Assembly: GCA_038043445.1 (NCBI GenBank)
Contig: JBBTBY010000039.1
Coordinates: 1 to 64,000, forward strand
DNA length: 64,000 nucleotides
Source of the DNA: Spirochaetota bacterium
GTDB lineage: Bacteria; Spirochaetota; Brachyspiria; Brachyspirales; JACRPF01
Direction of reading: 5' to 3'
Part shown: piece after piece, positions 1 to 8,332 of the stretch
Numbering within the stretch: position 1 is the stretch's first letter
How the letters are laid out: every line of letters begins with the position of its first letter
Translations under genes and position numbers: made by a program
Notes under the pieces: generated by a model
What the model was told of the DNA's origin: nothing
Databases searched by the model: none
The model's input: the letters and a program-made list of their open reading frames with translations, nothing else

Positions 1-99
1 CAGCACTGTGCGGGACATCGGCAGCACTGTGCGGGACATCGGCAGCACTGTGCGGAGTGTCGGCAACGCTGTGCGGAGTGTCGGCAGGACGCTGTGCGG
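1..99. repeat. 21-bp tandem repeat at window edge
   Basis: Four consecutive 21-bp units (1-21, 22-42, 43-63, 64-84) and a partial fifth unit (from 85) share the core CACTGTGCGG or CGCTGTGCGG. The first two units are identical and the later ones diverge. The array starts at or before the window edge and ends just downstream of the stop codon of the CsgG-like gene on the minus strand. The unit is a multiple of three, so a reading frame stays open through it, but I see no gene-like product and treat it as intergenic. Confidence 0.8.
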
Positions 100-118
100 A
101 AGTCTATTCCGGCTGTGC

Positions 119-1318
119 CTACCAGCGCAACGCGAACCGCGCGCTCATTCCGTCGAAATTCGGTGTCGGTACTATTGCGAACGATATCGGAGAAAGTTCA
201 TTGCCGTAAGCGAATTTGGAAAGCTCATCGTATTTACTTGCATTATAATTTGCTGCAATTGTCGATATGACCACATTCACTACAGTTCCGCTTAAGTAAA
301 CGATCGCGATAACGAATGCTTCAGCGCTTAAATATCCGCCAGATGAATATAACCATTGGGTAATCCCACCTCTATAAGTATCACCAACCCAAGGCACATA
401 GGTTTGTCGGATGAATATCAAATCAAAAACAAAAAATGCTCGATATAACTCCAAAGACACACCTAATATCTGTCCACCAAGATTATCTTTGACCATAAAT
501 GCTCCGGCAGCGGGAGATATTATCGAAACCAATGAAACAGCCAATGGGCTGACATTGTTTACGGTTACAGTCTTAAGATCTACCATGCTTCCAGCCGGCA
601 CGAAACCTGCCGTGATATACCCCTTTGAATCGGTCGCATTTACCGTCACGAACCTCAACTTCCCTATTTCGGTGCGTTCATTGACGTTCTCCATCATACC
701 GCTCTGGTCATTGCGCCGCTTGACCTTTCTCCCTGAAAGAACGATATAATCCTCGCCGGGGCGTACACCGTCATCGTAACCTGCGTTCATCGTCACTTCA
801 TTCCCATTCACCGATGTGATCCGTCCGAAATACTTTATTTTCGTGCCCTTTTCGGACTCTTCCATGGTCACGCCGGTAAGCTTTTCAATAAGACGCCGAA
901 TGGCTGAATTTATCTCTTTAAAACTGTCAGCGATCTCTTTGCCGGACTTTTCTATCTTCGACGTTTCAATATTTATCATATTCGCCGATACATAGAATTT
1001 ATCACCGACGTTCATGACCGAGCCGTATATCATGAACTCCACGTTAAGCAGTTTCCCGAGCTTCACCGCGCAGGCGGTCTCCGTACAGCCGGTCTGCTGG
1101 AACTGCTGTTCCTTGAGAATATTATCCATATTCGCCCGATCTAGCACATCAAAAGCGCGTGAGGAAACAAGCTCGGACGAGAACAATTCCGTCACCGTCT
1201 CAGCCTCAAGCGTCGACACACCCTTGGCATTGAACGCAAGCACGGCAACACGCGGTTTTTTTTCGGCTGCAAATACCGCGGTAATGATGAGAAGCGATAC
1301 GATCACGCGTTTGAACAT
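119..1318 (-). CDS. CsgG/HfaB-like secreted protein
   Basis: The 399-residue product starts with a signal peptide (residues 1-17, ending VFAA) and continues with a CsgG-type N-terminal domain (about 20-150): VAVLAFNAKGVS, then a segment with a Cys pair (GCTETACAVKLGKLLNV), then YGSVMNVGDKFYVSA. This family builds periplasmic or outer-membrane-associated assemblies, but many spirochaete-like members have no known role. The C-terminal third (from about 255) is hydrophobic and aromatic with several possible membrane segments, so the protein may be membrane-anchored by its tail. The ATG at 1318 is preceded by a GGAGA ribosome site, and a sigma70 promoter lies at 1347-1374. It appears to be transcribed alone. 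The family call is good; the function is unknown. Confidence 0.75.
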   Translation of the reverse strand: MFKRVIVSLLIITAVFAAEKKPRVAVLAFNAKGVSTLEAETVTELFSSELVSSRAFDVLDRANMDNILKEQQFQQTGCTETACAVKLGKLLNVEFMIYGSVMNVGDKFYVSANMINIETSKIEKSGKEIADSFKEINSAIRRLIEKLTGVTMEESEKGTKIKYFGRITSVNGNEVTMNAGYDDGVRPGEDYIVLSGRKVKRRNDQSGMMENVNERTEIGKLRFVTVNATDSKGYITAGFVPAGSMVDLKTVTVNNVSPLAVSLVSIISPAAGAFMVKDNLGGQILGVSLELYRAFFVFDLIFIRQTYVPWVGDTYRGGITQWLYSSGGYLSAEAFVIAIVYLSGTVVNVVISTIAANYNASKYDELSKFAYGNELSPISFAIVPTPNFDGMSARFALRW

Positions 1319-1346
1319 CTTGTTTCTCCGTATAAATTATGCGCTG

Positions 1347-1374
1347 ATTATATCGAAACGCTGAGGTTTGTCAA
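1347..1374 (-). promoter_or_regulatory. sigma70 promoter of the CsgG-like gene
   Basis: Read on the minus strand, TTGACA (1369-1374) and TATAAT (1347-1352) are separated by 16 bp, upstream of the start codon at 1318. Confidence 0.75.
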
Positions 1375-1454
1375 TTATTCTTGCGTCATACGTACTGCAC
1401 ACAGACAAAAACGGCATCACTTCCTCCAATTTCTTTTATCGTCTTATCCTCCGC

Positions 1455-1740
1455 GAGCTCCGTGGACTCCGTGAGACACTTCTTCTTTTTCTTTTCCCTC
1501 GTCGCGTCTTCGCGTCTTCGCGTGACATTCTCTTTCCCCGATCGTATTCCCATCGCCCTGAACATGTAGACAAGTCTCACGCCAAGCCGGCAATAACGCA
1601 TTCCATCAAGACGATAATTTATGATACACAACAAGCGCTCCCTTTCCCCTTTGAAAAAGGGGGAAGGGGCTGGGGGTTAGGGGTGCGTCCCCCTTCGTGA
1701 GCCCCGTGGCCTCCGTGCGACACTTCTTTTTTTTTCCATT
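1455..1740. repeat. intergenic repeat cluster (two copies of one element plus a purine/pyrimidine-rich element)
   Basis: The roughly 430-bp gap between 1318 and 1750 holds no convincing gene. Segments 1455-1486 and 1699-1730 are near copies (GAGC-CCGTGG-CTCCGTG-GACACTTCTT). The first is followed by a run of TTCGCGTC repeats (1501-1524). Between them, 1639-1684 is a CCCTTT-rich/AAGGGG-rich block able to fold back on itself. From memory, very similar strings occur in intergenic DNA of unrelated environmental bacteria, where they often create spurious open frames. No function is known to me. Confidence 0.65.
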
Positions 1741-1749
1741 CTTCTCCGC

Positions 1750-2085
1750 TTGAACGATGAGGAATATACTATTTTGAGATCACAGATCGTGACCTCAAGA
1801 TGGGGCGGAAGACGCTATGCTCCGTATGCGTTCACCGAGCAGGGTATCGCCATGCTTTCAAGTGTTTTGAGCAGCAAGCGGGCAATGCAAGTGAACATTA
1901 CGATAATGCGGACATTTACCCGCATACGCAGCATGCTCGCGTCGTATGAAGAATTAAAAACAAGATTGAACGAAATGGATAAAAAATATGCCAAGCAATT
2001 CACCATTGTTTTTGAAGTTCTTGAGAAAATGCTGAACGAGGAGATCATGCCGAAGCGAAAGATAGGTTTCATACAGAAAGAATGA
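1750..2085 (+). pseudogene. 5'-truncated ORF6N/KilA-N-type DNA-binding protein
   Basis: The frame encodes the C-terminal part of an ORF6N-domain protein: TILRSQIVTSRWGGRRYAP and YAFTEQGIAMLSSVLSSKRA, followed by a helical tail ending KRKIGFIQKE, which looks like a natural C-terminus. Full-length relatives carry about 60-70 more residues before this point, including the start of the ORF6N DNA-binding domain. Here that portion is absent, and the sequence immediately upstream is the intergenic repeat at 1699-1740. The only start is a TTG at 1750 with no ribosome site. ORF6N proteins are common in prophages and accessory DNA. I infer a decayed remnant; expression from the TTG cannot be excluded. 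Confidence 0.7.
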
Positions 2086-2135
2086 TACTTGTGTACCGCT
2101 GCAAGTTGCGGTCTTTCTCGGCGCGGCAGCGCCCC

Positions 2136-3473
2136 CTACTCCTCCCCTATCTTCCGATACAGCGTCGCCCGTTCAATCCCCAGCGCCTTCGCCGCCTTGA
2201 GCTTATTGAACTGTGTTGCCGCAAGCACATGATTGATGTATCGCTTCTCAAGTTCATCGAGCGTGACCATCTCGTCCACGGAAAACGAATTCCCCGCGGA
2301 CGCCTTCGCCGCTATCTCATCGGGGATATTATCCTCGGTGAGCGATGTGCCGCGCGCCATGACGACCATATTCTCGATGGTATTCCTGAGCTGACGGATA
2401 TTCCCCTCCCATTGATGCGATGAGAGTATCTTATACACTTTCGGCGCTGTCTGCGTTATCTCTTTCTTGTGCTCCCGGGAGAATTCCTTGAGAAAATTAT
2501 CGATGAGTACCGGTATGTCCTCGCGGCGGTCGCGGAGCGGCGGTAGATCGATGCGCACCACGTTCAGCCGATAGTAGAGGTCCTCGCGGAAACGCTTTTC
2601 CTTCACCTCGTCGGCGAGCCGTTTGTTGGTGGCAGCGATGATGCGTATGTCCACCGGCACCGGATCATTGGACCCGACCCGCTCGATGATATGCTGTTCG
2701 AGCACGCGCAGGAGCTTCACCTGAAGCGCCGCCGATATCTCGCCTATCTCATCGATGAATATCGTGCCGCGGTTGGCCGCCTCGAAACGGCCTATCTTCC
2801 GGCCGAGCGCACCGGTGAACGCGCCCTTCTCATGACCGAACAATTCGCTCTCGAGCACGCCCTCGGAAAGCGCGGCGCAGTTCACTTTGATGAGCGGCTG
2901 GTCCTTTCTGTCGGAAAGGGCGTGGATGGCATCGGCGACAAGTTCCTTGCCGGTGCCGCTCTCCCCCTCGATGAGCACGGTTGCCTTCGTCGGCGCAACG
3001 CTGCGTATCTGTTCATACACGCGCTGCATGAAACGCGAACGCCCGACCATGCCGTGGAAATTCCCGTCATAATCGACACGCCGTTCAAGCACTTCCTTCT
3101 CGCGTCGCATCGATTTGTTCTCGATTGCACGCGCGACGATGAGCGTGAGCTTGTCGAGATTAAGCGGCTTGGTGAGAAAATCGTAGGCGCCCAGGCGCAT
3201 CATCTCCACCGCCTTCTCCACGTCGCCGTGACCGGTTATGATGACGACCGGGATGTGGCGGTCGAACTCGAGCATGGCCGCGAGCATTTCCTCGCCGGGC
3301 ATCTCCGGCATCTTGAGATCGGCTATCACAAGATCGACGCCGCCCTTATATACGCGCTGTATGCCCTGCTTGCCGTTCTCGGCCGTTTCAACGATATAGC
3401 CCTCATACTCGAGCGACTTCTGAAGGCCGTCGCGTATGTTCTTTTCATCGTCGCAGATAAGTACGGTCGCCAT
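2136..3473 (-). CDS. sigma54-dependent response regulator, NtrC family
   Basis: The 445-residue protein has three domains: a receiver (1-120, acidic pair D8/D9, phospho-acceptor D52 in VIADLKMPE, K102), a sigma54-activating AAA+ domain (about 140-375), and a Fis-type helix-turn-helix at the C-terminus (KAAKALGIERATLYRKI). The AAA+ domain shows Walker A GESGTGKE (170-177), the sigma54-contact loop GAFTGA (217-222), Walker B IFIDE (238-242) and an arginine-rich sensor region. It should bind enhancer sites and drive sigma54 promoters when phosphorylated. The gene begins one base after the histidine kinase stop codon, so the kinase at 3475-4677 is its likely partner. The target genes are not visible here. 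Confidence 0.95.
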   Translation of the reverse strand: MATVLICDDEKNIRDGLQKSLEYEGYIVETAENGKQGIQRVYKGGVDLVIADLKMPEMPGEEMLAAMLEFDRHIPVVIITGHGDVEKAVEMMRLGAYDFLTKPLNLDKLTLIVARAIENKSMRREKEVLERRVDYDGNFHGMVGRSRFMQRVYEQIRSVAPTKATVLIEGESGTGKELVADAIHALSDRKDQPLIKVNCAALSEGVLESELFGHEKGAFTGALGRKIGRFEAANRGTIFIDEIGEISAALQVKLLRVLEQHIIERVGSNDPVPVDIRIIAATNKRLADEVKEKRFREDLYYRLNVVRIDLPPLRDRREDIPVLIDNFLKEFSREHKKEITQTAPKVYKILSSHQWEGNIRQLRNTIENMVVMARGTSLTEDNIPDEIAAKASAGNSFSVDEMVTLDELEKRYINHVLAATQFNKLKAAKALGIERATLYRKIGEE

Positions 3474-3474
3474 G

Positions 3475-4677
3475 CTATACCTCGGTCTTCTGTGTCTTCA
3501 GATGCGTGTCTTCCAGGAGCTTGCGCTCGGCCACGGTCACCGGGAGCGATACGGTCACCTCGGTGTACTTCCCCTCATCGCTCGCCACCGTCACCTCGCC
3601 GCCGTGCGCCTTGATGATGCGGTACACATTGGTAAGCCCAAGCCCGGTGCCGGACGTCTTCGTGGTGAAATACGGCTCGAACAACTTGCCCATGTCCTTC
3701 TTCGCTATCCCCGCGCCCGTATCGCGCATGCGTATCTGCACGGCATTGTGCATCTCATCGTAGCTCACGCGTATATCGATGCGCCGCGTCCGCGAATCGG
3801 CCAGGGCGTCGACGGAGTTCTGTATGACATTGATGAGCGCCTGCTTGATATAGCGCTGATCGGCCTCGAGCACCGGCACGCCTTCGTCCAGCCGCACATC
3901 CACCTTTATCTTCGCGCGCTCTATCTCGTATTTGAGGAACCCCACGGTCTCGGCGATAAGATCGCCCGCACGCACGGGCTTGAGATCGAGATTGATCTTC
4001 CGCACCGAAAAAAGAAAGCTGTTGACGATATCCTCCAACCTCGATATCTCTTCCTTTACTATGGAGATGAACCCCCGCATGTCCTTCACATCTTTGGATG
4101 ATTGATCCTGCCGTTTCAGGAGCCGTTCGATGAGCTGAATATGAATATCGAGCGACCCGAGGGGGTTCTTTATCTCATGCGCGACACCGGCGGCAAGCGT
4201 GGTGAGGCTTGCGAGATATTCCATACGCTTCATCTCCTGGTCCTTGCCCGCCGCCTCGGTGATGTCGGAAGCGATGATGAGCGATCCCTTGATGACGCCC
4301 GACTGCCCGAGCGAAAGCACCTCAAGATCGATGATGCGCGGCACCGCTTCTCGCTCCACGCGTATGGTCCTCCGCACATTCTCGTTGGCAGCGAGCGCCT
4401 CCATGAGCGCGTCGCGGAAATCGGGGAGCGACACCCCTTTGATGTCCTTGCCGCGGTCATCGGCGCCGACGCCGAGCAGGAACGCCGCCTGCTTGTTCGC
4501 CGCGAGCACGCGGTTCTCGCGGTCAAGCGCAATGACGCCGTCCCTGAGATTATCGATGATAAGCGCGCTCACGGCATACTCGCGCGCCACCTGCACGAAC
4601 AGGCGTTTTACCTCCTCGGCGGAAAGCGTATCGAAACGCTGTATCACGTTTTCAAGGAATGAGAGCGTGTCTTTCAT
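3475..4677 (-). CDS. cytoplasmic PAS-domain histidine kinase, NtrB-like
   Basis: The 400-residue protein has no membrane segment. A PAS-like sensor (about 40-140, IDNLRDGVIALDRENRVLAAN) precedes a HisKA dimerization domain with phospho-acceptor H167 (AAGVAHEIKNPLGS) and a HATPase domain with an N box (NVIQNSVDAL) and G boxes (DTGAGI, GTGLGL). The start at 4677 is chosen over the TTG at 4728 because that TTG is itself the -35 box of the promoter at 4700-4728. It forms a two-gene operon with the NtrC-type regulator directly downstream. The layout resembles NtrB/NtrC or AtoS/AtoC; the signal sensed is unknown. Confidence 0.92.
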   Translation of the reverse strand: MKDTLSFLENVIQRFDTLSAEEVKRLFVQVAREYAVSALIIDNLRDGVIALDRENRVLAANKQAAFLLGVGADDRGKDIKGVSLPDFRDALMEALAANENVRRTIRVEREAVPRIIDLEVLSLGQSGVIKGSLIIASDITEAAGKDQEMKRMEYLASLTTLAAGVAHEIKNPLGSLDIHIQLIERLLKRQDQSSKDVKDMRGFISIVKEEISRLEDIVNSFLFSVRKINLDLKPVRAGDLIAETVGFLKYEIERAKIKVDVRLDEGVPVLEADQRYIKQALINVIQNSVDALADSRTRRIDIRVSYDEMHNAVQIRMRDTGAGIAKKDMGKLFEPYFTTKTSGTGLGLTNVYRIIKAHGGEVTVASDEGKYTEVTVSLPVTVAERKLLEDTHLKTQKTEV

Positions 4678-4699
4678 AGATGTTTCCCGGATACGACGC

Positions 4700-4728
4700 A
4701 GTATAGTGCAGAGTGCCGGGGGTGTCAA
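4700..4728 (-). promoter_or_regulatory. sigma70 promoter of the kinase/NtrC operon
   Basis: On the minus strand, TTGACA (4723-4728) and TATACT (4700-4705) are separated by exactly 17 bp, 22 bp upstream of the kinase ATG. It is back to back with the promoter at 4754-4782. Confidence 0.85.
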
Positions 4729-4753
4729 TCTCTTTTCGCATCAATGCCGATGA

Positions 4754-4782
4754 TTGACGCCGGTATACAACGAATGTATACT
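4754..4782 (+). promoter_or_regulatory. sigma70 promoter of the secreted thioredoxin gene
   Basis: TTGACG (4754-4759) and TATACT (4777-4782) are separated by 17 bp. The ATG at 4846 follows about 60 bases later, after a GGAGA ribosome site. The -35 boxes of the two divergent promoters are only 25 bp apart. Confidence 0.85.
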
Positions 4783-4845
4783 ATGTCTATTGTTGTTCGT
4801 CGCGGATCGCAACATTTCCAATTGCCGCTTTCGACGGAGAACGCA

Positions 4846-5388
4846 ATGATACACCATCGTATTCTGCCGTACGCCGCCTGTATCGTACTTTTCCTGGTCT
4901 CCACACCGGTCGTCCCCGAAGATGAAAAAAAAGATAATCATTCGCTTTTCCTTTTTACCGTCGGCGATACGCTCGTAAATCCGGAAAACGAAAAACGCGA
5001 CATATCGTACATCGCTCAGCAGCGCTATCTCCTGGTGTACTTTTCGGCGAGCTGGTGCGCGCCTTGCCGCAAATTCACGCCGTTATTGGTGAAATTTTAC
5101 AAGGCGAAGAAGACCAATCATAATTTCGAAGTTGTGCTTGTCAGCTCGGATGCAAACGAGGGCGCAATGCTTGATTATATGAAAACCGATGCTATGCCGT
5201 GGCTCGCCGTTCGTTTTTCAGAGGACGGCGCAAGAAACACGTTGAAACAGAAATACGGCGGCACCGGTATTCCCTGCCTTGTACTGCTGAACGAGAATGA
5301 CGAGGTCGTTTCCGACAGCTATGTCAACGGCAAGTATGTCGGCCCGCTGAAAGTACTGAACGACCTCAACGCCGCATTGAAACGTTGA
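4846..5388 (+). CDS. secreted thioredoxin-like (TlpA/nucleoredoxin-type) protein
   Basis: The 180-residue product begins with a hydrophobic export segment (residues 6-22) and then a thioredoxin fold with active site WCAPC (70-74) and a cis-proline region (GGTGIPCLVLL). The long insert between the active site and the cis-proline, and the phrase LVYFSASWCAPCRKFTPLL, are typical of the nucleoredoxin/TlpA group. It probably acts as a periplasmic disulfide reductant or isomerase helper. The ATG at 4846 is chosen because GGAGA (4836-4840) sits five bases upstream and the promoter at 4754 is just ahead; the frame stays open further upstream but would run through the promoter. It stands alone. Confidence 0.85.
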   Translation: MIHHRILPYAACIVLFLVSTPVVPEDEKKDNHSLFLFTVGDTLVNPENEKRDISYIAQQRYLLVYFSASWCAPCRKFTPLLVKFYKAKKTNHNFEVVLVSSDANEGAMLDYMKTDAMPWLAVRFSEDGARNTLKQKYGGTGIPCLVLLNENDEVVSDSYVNGKYVGPLKVLNDLNAALKR

Positions 5389-5664
5389 GTTCATTTTAAA
5401 GCAAAAAACCATGCCAAATCTCCTTTCTATCTGCGTTCATCGCGTAAGCGAAGCCGTTGAACAAGCATAGCGAGGCGGTACGGGTGTTTGATGATACCAT
5501 ACCAGCAAGTCACTCGCGTGTCAAAAACGCCGGCCGATCTCCGCTTGACGACTCGCGGACGCCGGCATATACTTCCGGGAACATTGCGCTGGTGCAGCGA
5601 ACGTGCATCGTCCGCGATCGGGCATTTCCGGCATGCTGCATCACGACTATTCCCGGAGGCGCGT

Positions 5665-6369
5665 ATGAAACGTTCCCTCTCCCTCGCAATGGCGGCGATA
5701 GCTGTCTGCATCATATCGCTGCCGGCCGCCGACAGACTGACCATTGTCGATTATTATCGTATGATACCGGACAAGGCGTTCAAGCACCCGAAATTCATCC
5801 TTACCCTGAAGAACGGCGTGTATACGACACCGTCAATTATCGAGGAACAACTGAAACCGACCGTGGACATACCGAACGGTTATCTCTTCGTGGAAGACCC
5901 CGGCACCGGCGGCGGCACGACGGGTCATGCGTGCGCGGTGTTCATTGCCGCATCCGGCGTTCCGCATATTGCGCTCAATCAGTTCGCCTTCAACGGGGTC
6001 GCCGGTGACAGCGCTCTGTCAATGTTCATCCTGCGCGACGGCATGCTTGTTGACCGCACCGCCGAATGCGCTCCGATGATATCGCTTTCGCTGTTCCTGA
6101 AGGATCCCCATGACATCAAACGCATACAATCGGTCATCGGGAAAACGCATCTGTACATGATCCGTACCGAACTCCCGCGCTACGGCACCGACATCGTTAC
6201 AACACTCATGGTGTTCTCCGGAAAAGCGGAGCTGTATCGCACCGCGGATTGGCTGAGCAGCAAAGAGAAGGCAGAGTACGCAGCATTCTTTGCCATGCCG
6301 AAATATGAGACCATCATATTCTCCTGGGATAAAAAGAAAGCACTATTTATTGCCGGCTCGAAAAAATGA
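5665..6369 (+). CDS. hypothetical secreted protein
   Basis: The 234-residue product has a signal peptide (MKRSLSLAMAAIAVCIISLPAA) and no domain I recognise. A glycine-rich loop (DPGTGGGTTGHACAVFI, about 73-90) and alternating strand-like stretches suggest a compact periplasmic fold. The ATG at 5665 has a clear GGAGG (5655-5659) five bases upstream. The open frame extends further upstream, but that part lacks a ribosome site and reads as non-coding. The 275-bp gap before the gene holds no other feature I can support. The gene converges on the histidine kinase at 6377 with only 7 bases between the stops. Confidence 0.65.
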   Translation: MKRSLSLAMAAIAVCIISLPAADRLTIVDYYRMIPDKAFKHPKFILTLKNGVYTTPSIIEEQLKPTVDIPNGYLFVEDPGTGGGTTGHACAVFIAASGVPHIALNQFAFNGVAGDSALSMFILRDGMLVDRTAECAPMISLSLFLKDPHDIKRIQSVIGKTHLYMIRTELPRYGTDIVTTLMVFSGKAELYRTADWLSSKEKAEYAAFFAMPKYETIIFSWDKKKALFIAGSKK

Positions 6370-6376
6370 AAAGCGC

Positions 6377-7690
6377 CTACCCCGATATTCTTACCGGTGG
6401 AACGGGCAGCTCAATGGAGAAAACGGTCCCCCGCCCCTCCACCGATGAGGCATGAATCACACCCCCGTGCTTTTCGATGACATGCTTGGTCATCGCAAGG
6501 CCAAGTCCCGTTCCGCTTACATCGGCAGCGGTACGTGACGAACGATAGAATTCATTGAATATCATGGGCAGTTCCCCGGCGGGAATACCAACGCCGTCAT
6601 CGGACACCGTTGCGATGACGGCATCCTGTCCGCAGGTGATGGTCACGCGCACCGTTCCGCCCGCGCGCGTATACTTTATCGCGTTTGAGATGAGCTCAAG
6701 GAACGCCGCCTGTATCTCCGCGGATGAACCGACGAGCGCTGGACAGTCATGCGCAAGATCAGAATCGATGGCAATATCATTGTTTTTGGCGGTTGGGAGC
6801 GCGAGTTCGATGGCACCGGACACCGTACGCGCGATATCGAACCGCTCATTGTCGGTCCCTTCTTTCAGACGGGCGATGGTGAGGTTCAGGAGCGATTTCA
6901 CGAATGCCAGAAGATGCTCCGTCCGCGTTTCGGCGCGATCGAGCAAGTTCTTCTGATCATCGGTGAGCGGCCCCGTTATCCCGGCCTGAACAGGATGTAT
7001 GCAGCTTTGTATCGCAGCGATATGCCCCTTGATGTCGTGTGAAACACGGAGCACATACTCGCTCTTTACGCGGTCCTTTTCCTTCAGTTGCCTGTTCGCA
7101 TCCGCAATACGACGTTCGCGTTCAGCAAGACGCCCCGCGATGTTCGTGACCATGTACAGCGCGATGAACATGAGGCTCACGAAGACGAACGATACACATA
7201 TGACGAACAACGTGTTCGAATAGAGGGGCGCCGGCAGAAAATTGAGCACTGCATGATGCGCTATCGCACCCGCATATTCGAGCCATACCATCGAGAGAAA
7301 GAGCACCGATGCGAAAAGCGTCATGAGCGCGGAATACCGTGCCGGCAGAATGATCCCCGAAATGACGACGTGAAAGATATAGTAGAACATAAAGGGGTTT
7401 TCCGCCCCCCCGGTGAAGTGAAGGACAACGGTAATGCAGATAAGGTCGAGTATCACCTGCGAATTCGCGAGCGAACGCGGAGCAGCGGTGACCTTCCTGC
7501 GTCTCAGCCCCGCGACGAAGACAGCATACCCTGTATTATACACGGCAATGCACACCGCGGTCATGAGTATCGGGGTCTTTTCTATGGTGACGCCGAAGGC
7601 ACCGACAGCGAAGGCACCCGCCGCAAGCCCTGCGGCAGCGAGCCAACGCATTGTCACCGCCCAGGCGACCTCGTCCACACTGTGGGTCAT
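6377..7690 (-). CDS. membrane-bound sensor histidine kinase
   Basis: The 437-residue protein has about six hydrophobic segments in the first 190 residues (an integral-membrane sensor with very short loops), a short helical linker (AERERRIADANRQLKEKDR), a HisKA-like domain with RVSHDIKGHIAAIQ, and a HATPase domain with N box (ELISNAIKYT), DDGVGIP and GTGLGLAM. The H-box reads HDIKG rather than the usual HELRTPL, a variant also seen in relatives. It lies 33 bases downstream of the single-domain receiver at 7724-8146 on the same strand, so the two form a receiver/kinase operon. The membrane sensor suggests a lipid, membrane or small-molecule signal, which the sequence does not reveal. Confidence 0.88.
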   Translation of the reverse strand: MTHSVDEVAWAVTMRWLAAAGLAAGAFAVGAFGVTIEKTPILMTAVCIAVYNTGYAVFVAGLRRRKVTAAPRSLANSQVILDLICITVVLHFTGGAENPFMFYYIFHVVISGIILPARYSALMTLFASVLFLSMVWLEYAGAIAHHAVLNFLPAPLYSNTLFVICVSFVFVSLMFIALYMVTNIAGRLAERERRIADANRQLKEKDRVKSEYVLRVSHDIKGHIAAIQSCIHPVQAGITGPLTDDQKNLLDRAETRTEHLLAFVKSLLNLTIARLKEGTDNERFDIARTVSGAIELALPTAKNNDIAIDSDLAHDCPALVGSSAEIQAAFLELISNAIKYTRAGGTVRVTITCGQDAVIATVSDDGVGIPAGELPMIFNEFYRSSRTAADVSGTGLGLAMTKHVIEKHGGVIHASSVEGRGTVFSIELPVPPVRISG

Positions 7691-7723
7691 ATCTGCTTCT
7701 TTTCCTCAGCGCATATATCGTTG

Positions 7724-8146
7724 TCAACGGGCAAGCAGTTCTTCCACTTTCCTGAGCAGTTCCTCGGGCTTTATCGGTTTCTCATAGAACGCATCGGCCT
7801 CCGGCTTCAGCGTCGCTGCAGCCTTCGGGTCATCGGTATCGACAGCGGCTCCGTCGTCCTGCAGCCGATAATTCATATCGGGAAGCTCTTTTATGGCGGT
7901 CAGCATGATGATCGGGATCTGCCGCATTGACCCATCGCTCTTGAGCGCGGCGCATACCTCGAACCCCTTCTCTATGGTCTCCATCATGACATCGAGTATG
8001 ATCAAATCGGGTTTCTCAGCGTATGCCTTTGTAAGTCCATCCGCGCCGTTGTACGCGGCGACAGCCGTATGCCCGCGATGGCGCAACACCATGGTGATGG
8101 ATTCCACGATGTCGATGTCGTTATCAACGATCAGTATCTTTGCCAT
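7724..8146 (-). CDS. single-domain response regulator
   Basis: The 140-residue product is one CheY-like receiver with acidic residues D8-D10, phospho-acceptor D52 (LIILDVMME) and the conserved lysine in FYEKPIKPEEL. It has no output domain. About 20 residues are inserted between beta-4 (PIIMLTAIKEL) and beta-5, giving a longer loop than CheY. The divergently placed receiver at 8386 has a similar but shorter insert, so the two look like diverged paralogs. It is co-transcribed with the kinase at 6377, from the promoter at 8242-8269. It may act by protein-protein contact or as a phosphorelay intermediate. Confidence 0.88.
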   Translation of the reverse strand: MAKILIVDNDIDIVESITMVLRHRGHTAVAAYNGADGLTKAYAEKPDLIILDVMMETIEKGFEVCAALKSDGSMRQIPIIMLTAIKELPDMNYRLQDDGAAVDTDDPKAAATLKPEADAFYEKPIKPEELLRKVEELLAR

Positions 8147-8241
8147 TATTCTTCGCTCCTTCTCTCGGCAAGTGCCGCATGAAATTCGATCCTGCAGGAT
8201 ACAGGTGAAGGCGCATCGGTGTGTTTAAATCCTACCTGTAC

Positions 8242-8269
8242 AGTATAGTTAACGTTCCCGTCCTGTCAA
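8242..8269 (-). promoter_or_regulatory. sigma70 promoter of the receiver/kinase operon
   Basis: On the minus strand, TTGACA (8264-8269) and TATACT (8242-8247) are 16 bp apart. The leader to the ATG at 8146 is about 90 bases. Confidence 0.75.
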
Positions 8270-8299
8270 GTCATCGGGCACGAATGGCCGCTCATGCGC

Positions 8300-8328
8300 T
8301 TGACGAGATCACGTGAAAGAGGTATATT
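8300..8328 (+). promoter_or_regulatory. sigma70 promoter of the orphan receiver gene
   Basis: TTGACG (8300-8305) and TATATT (8323-8328) are separated by 17 bp. The inverted repeat at 8333-8359 begins five bases after the -10 box, where transcription would start. Confidence 0.8.
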
Positions 8329-8332
8329 CTGA

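Noticed and set aside
8-295. Open frame through the 21-bp repeat
   Set aside because: It is open only because the unit length is a multiple of three and it then runs antisense into the CsgG-like gene; no gene-like content.
1386-1634. Minus-strand frame rich in lysine and arginine in the repeat region
   Set aside because: Product is a translation of the TTCGCGTC and CTTCTT repeats, a known type of spurious protein; no ribosome site.
2691-3614. 307-codon plus-strand frame opposite the NtrC regulator
   Set aside because: Antisense shadow of a strongly recognised gene in high-GC DNA; no domain or ribosome site.
4678-4728. Upstream TTG start for the NtrB-like kinase
   Set aside because: The TTG is part of the TTGACA -35 box of its own promoter, so it cannot be translated from that transcript.
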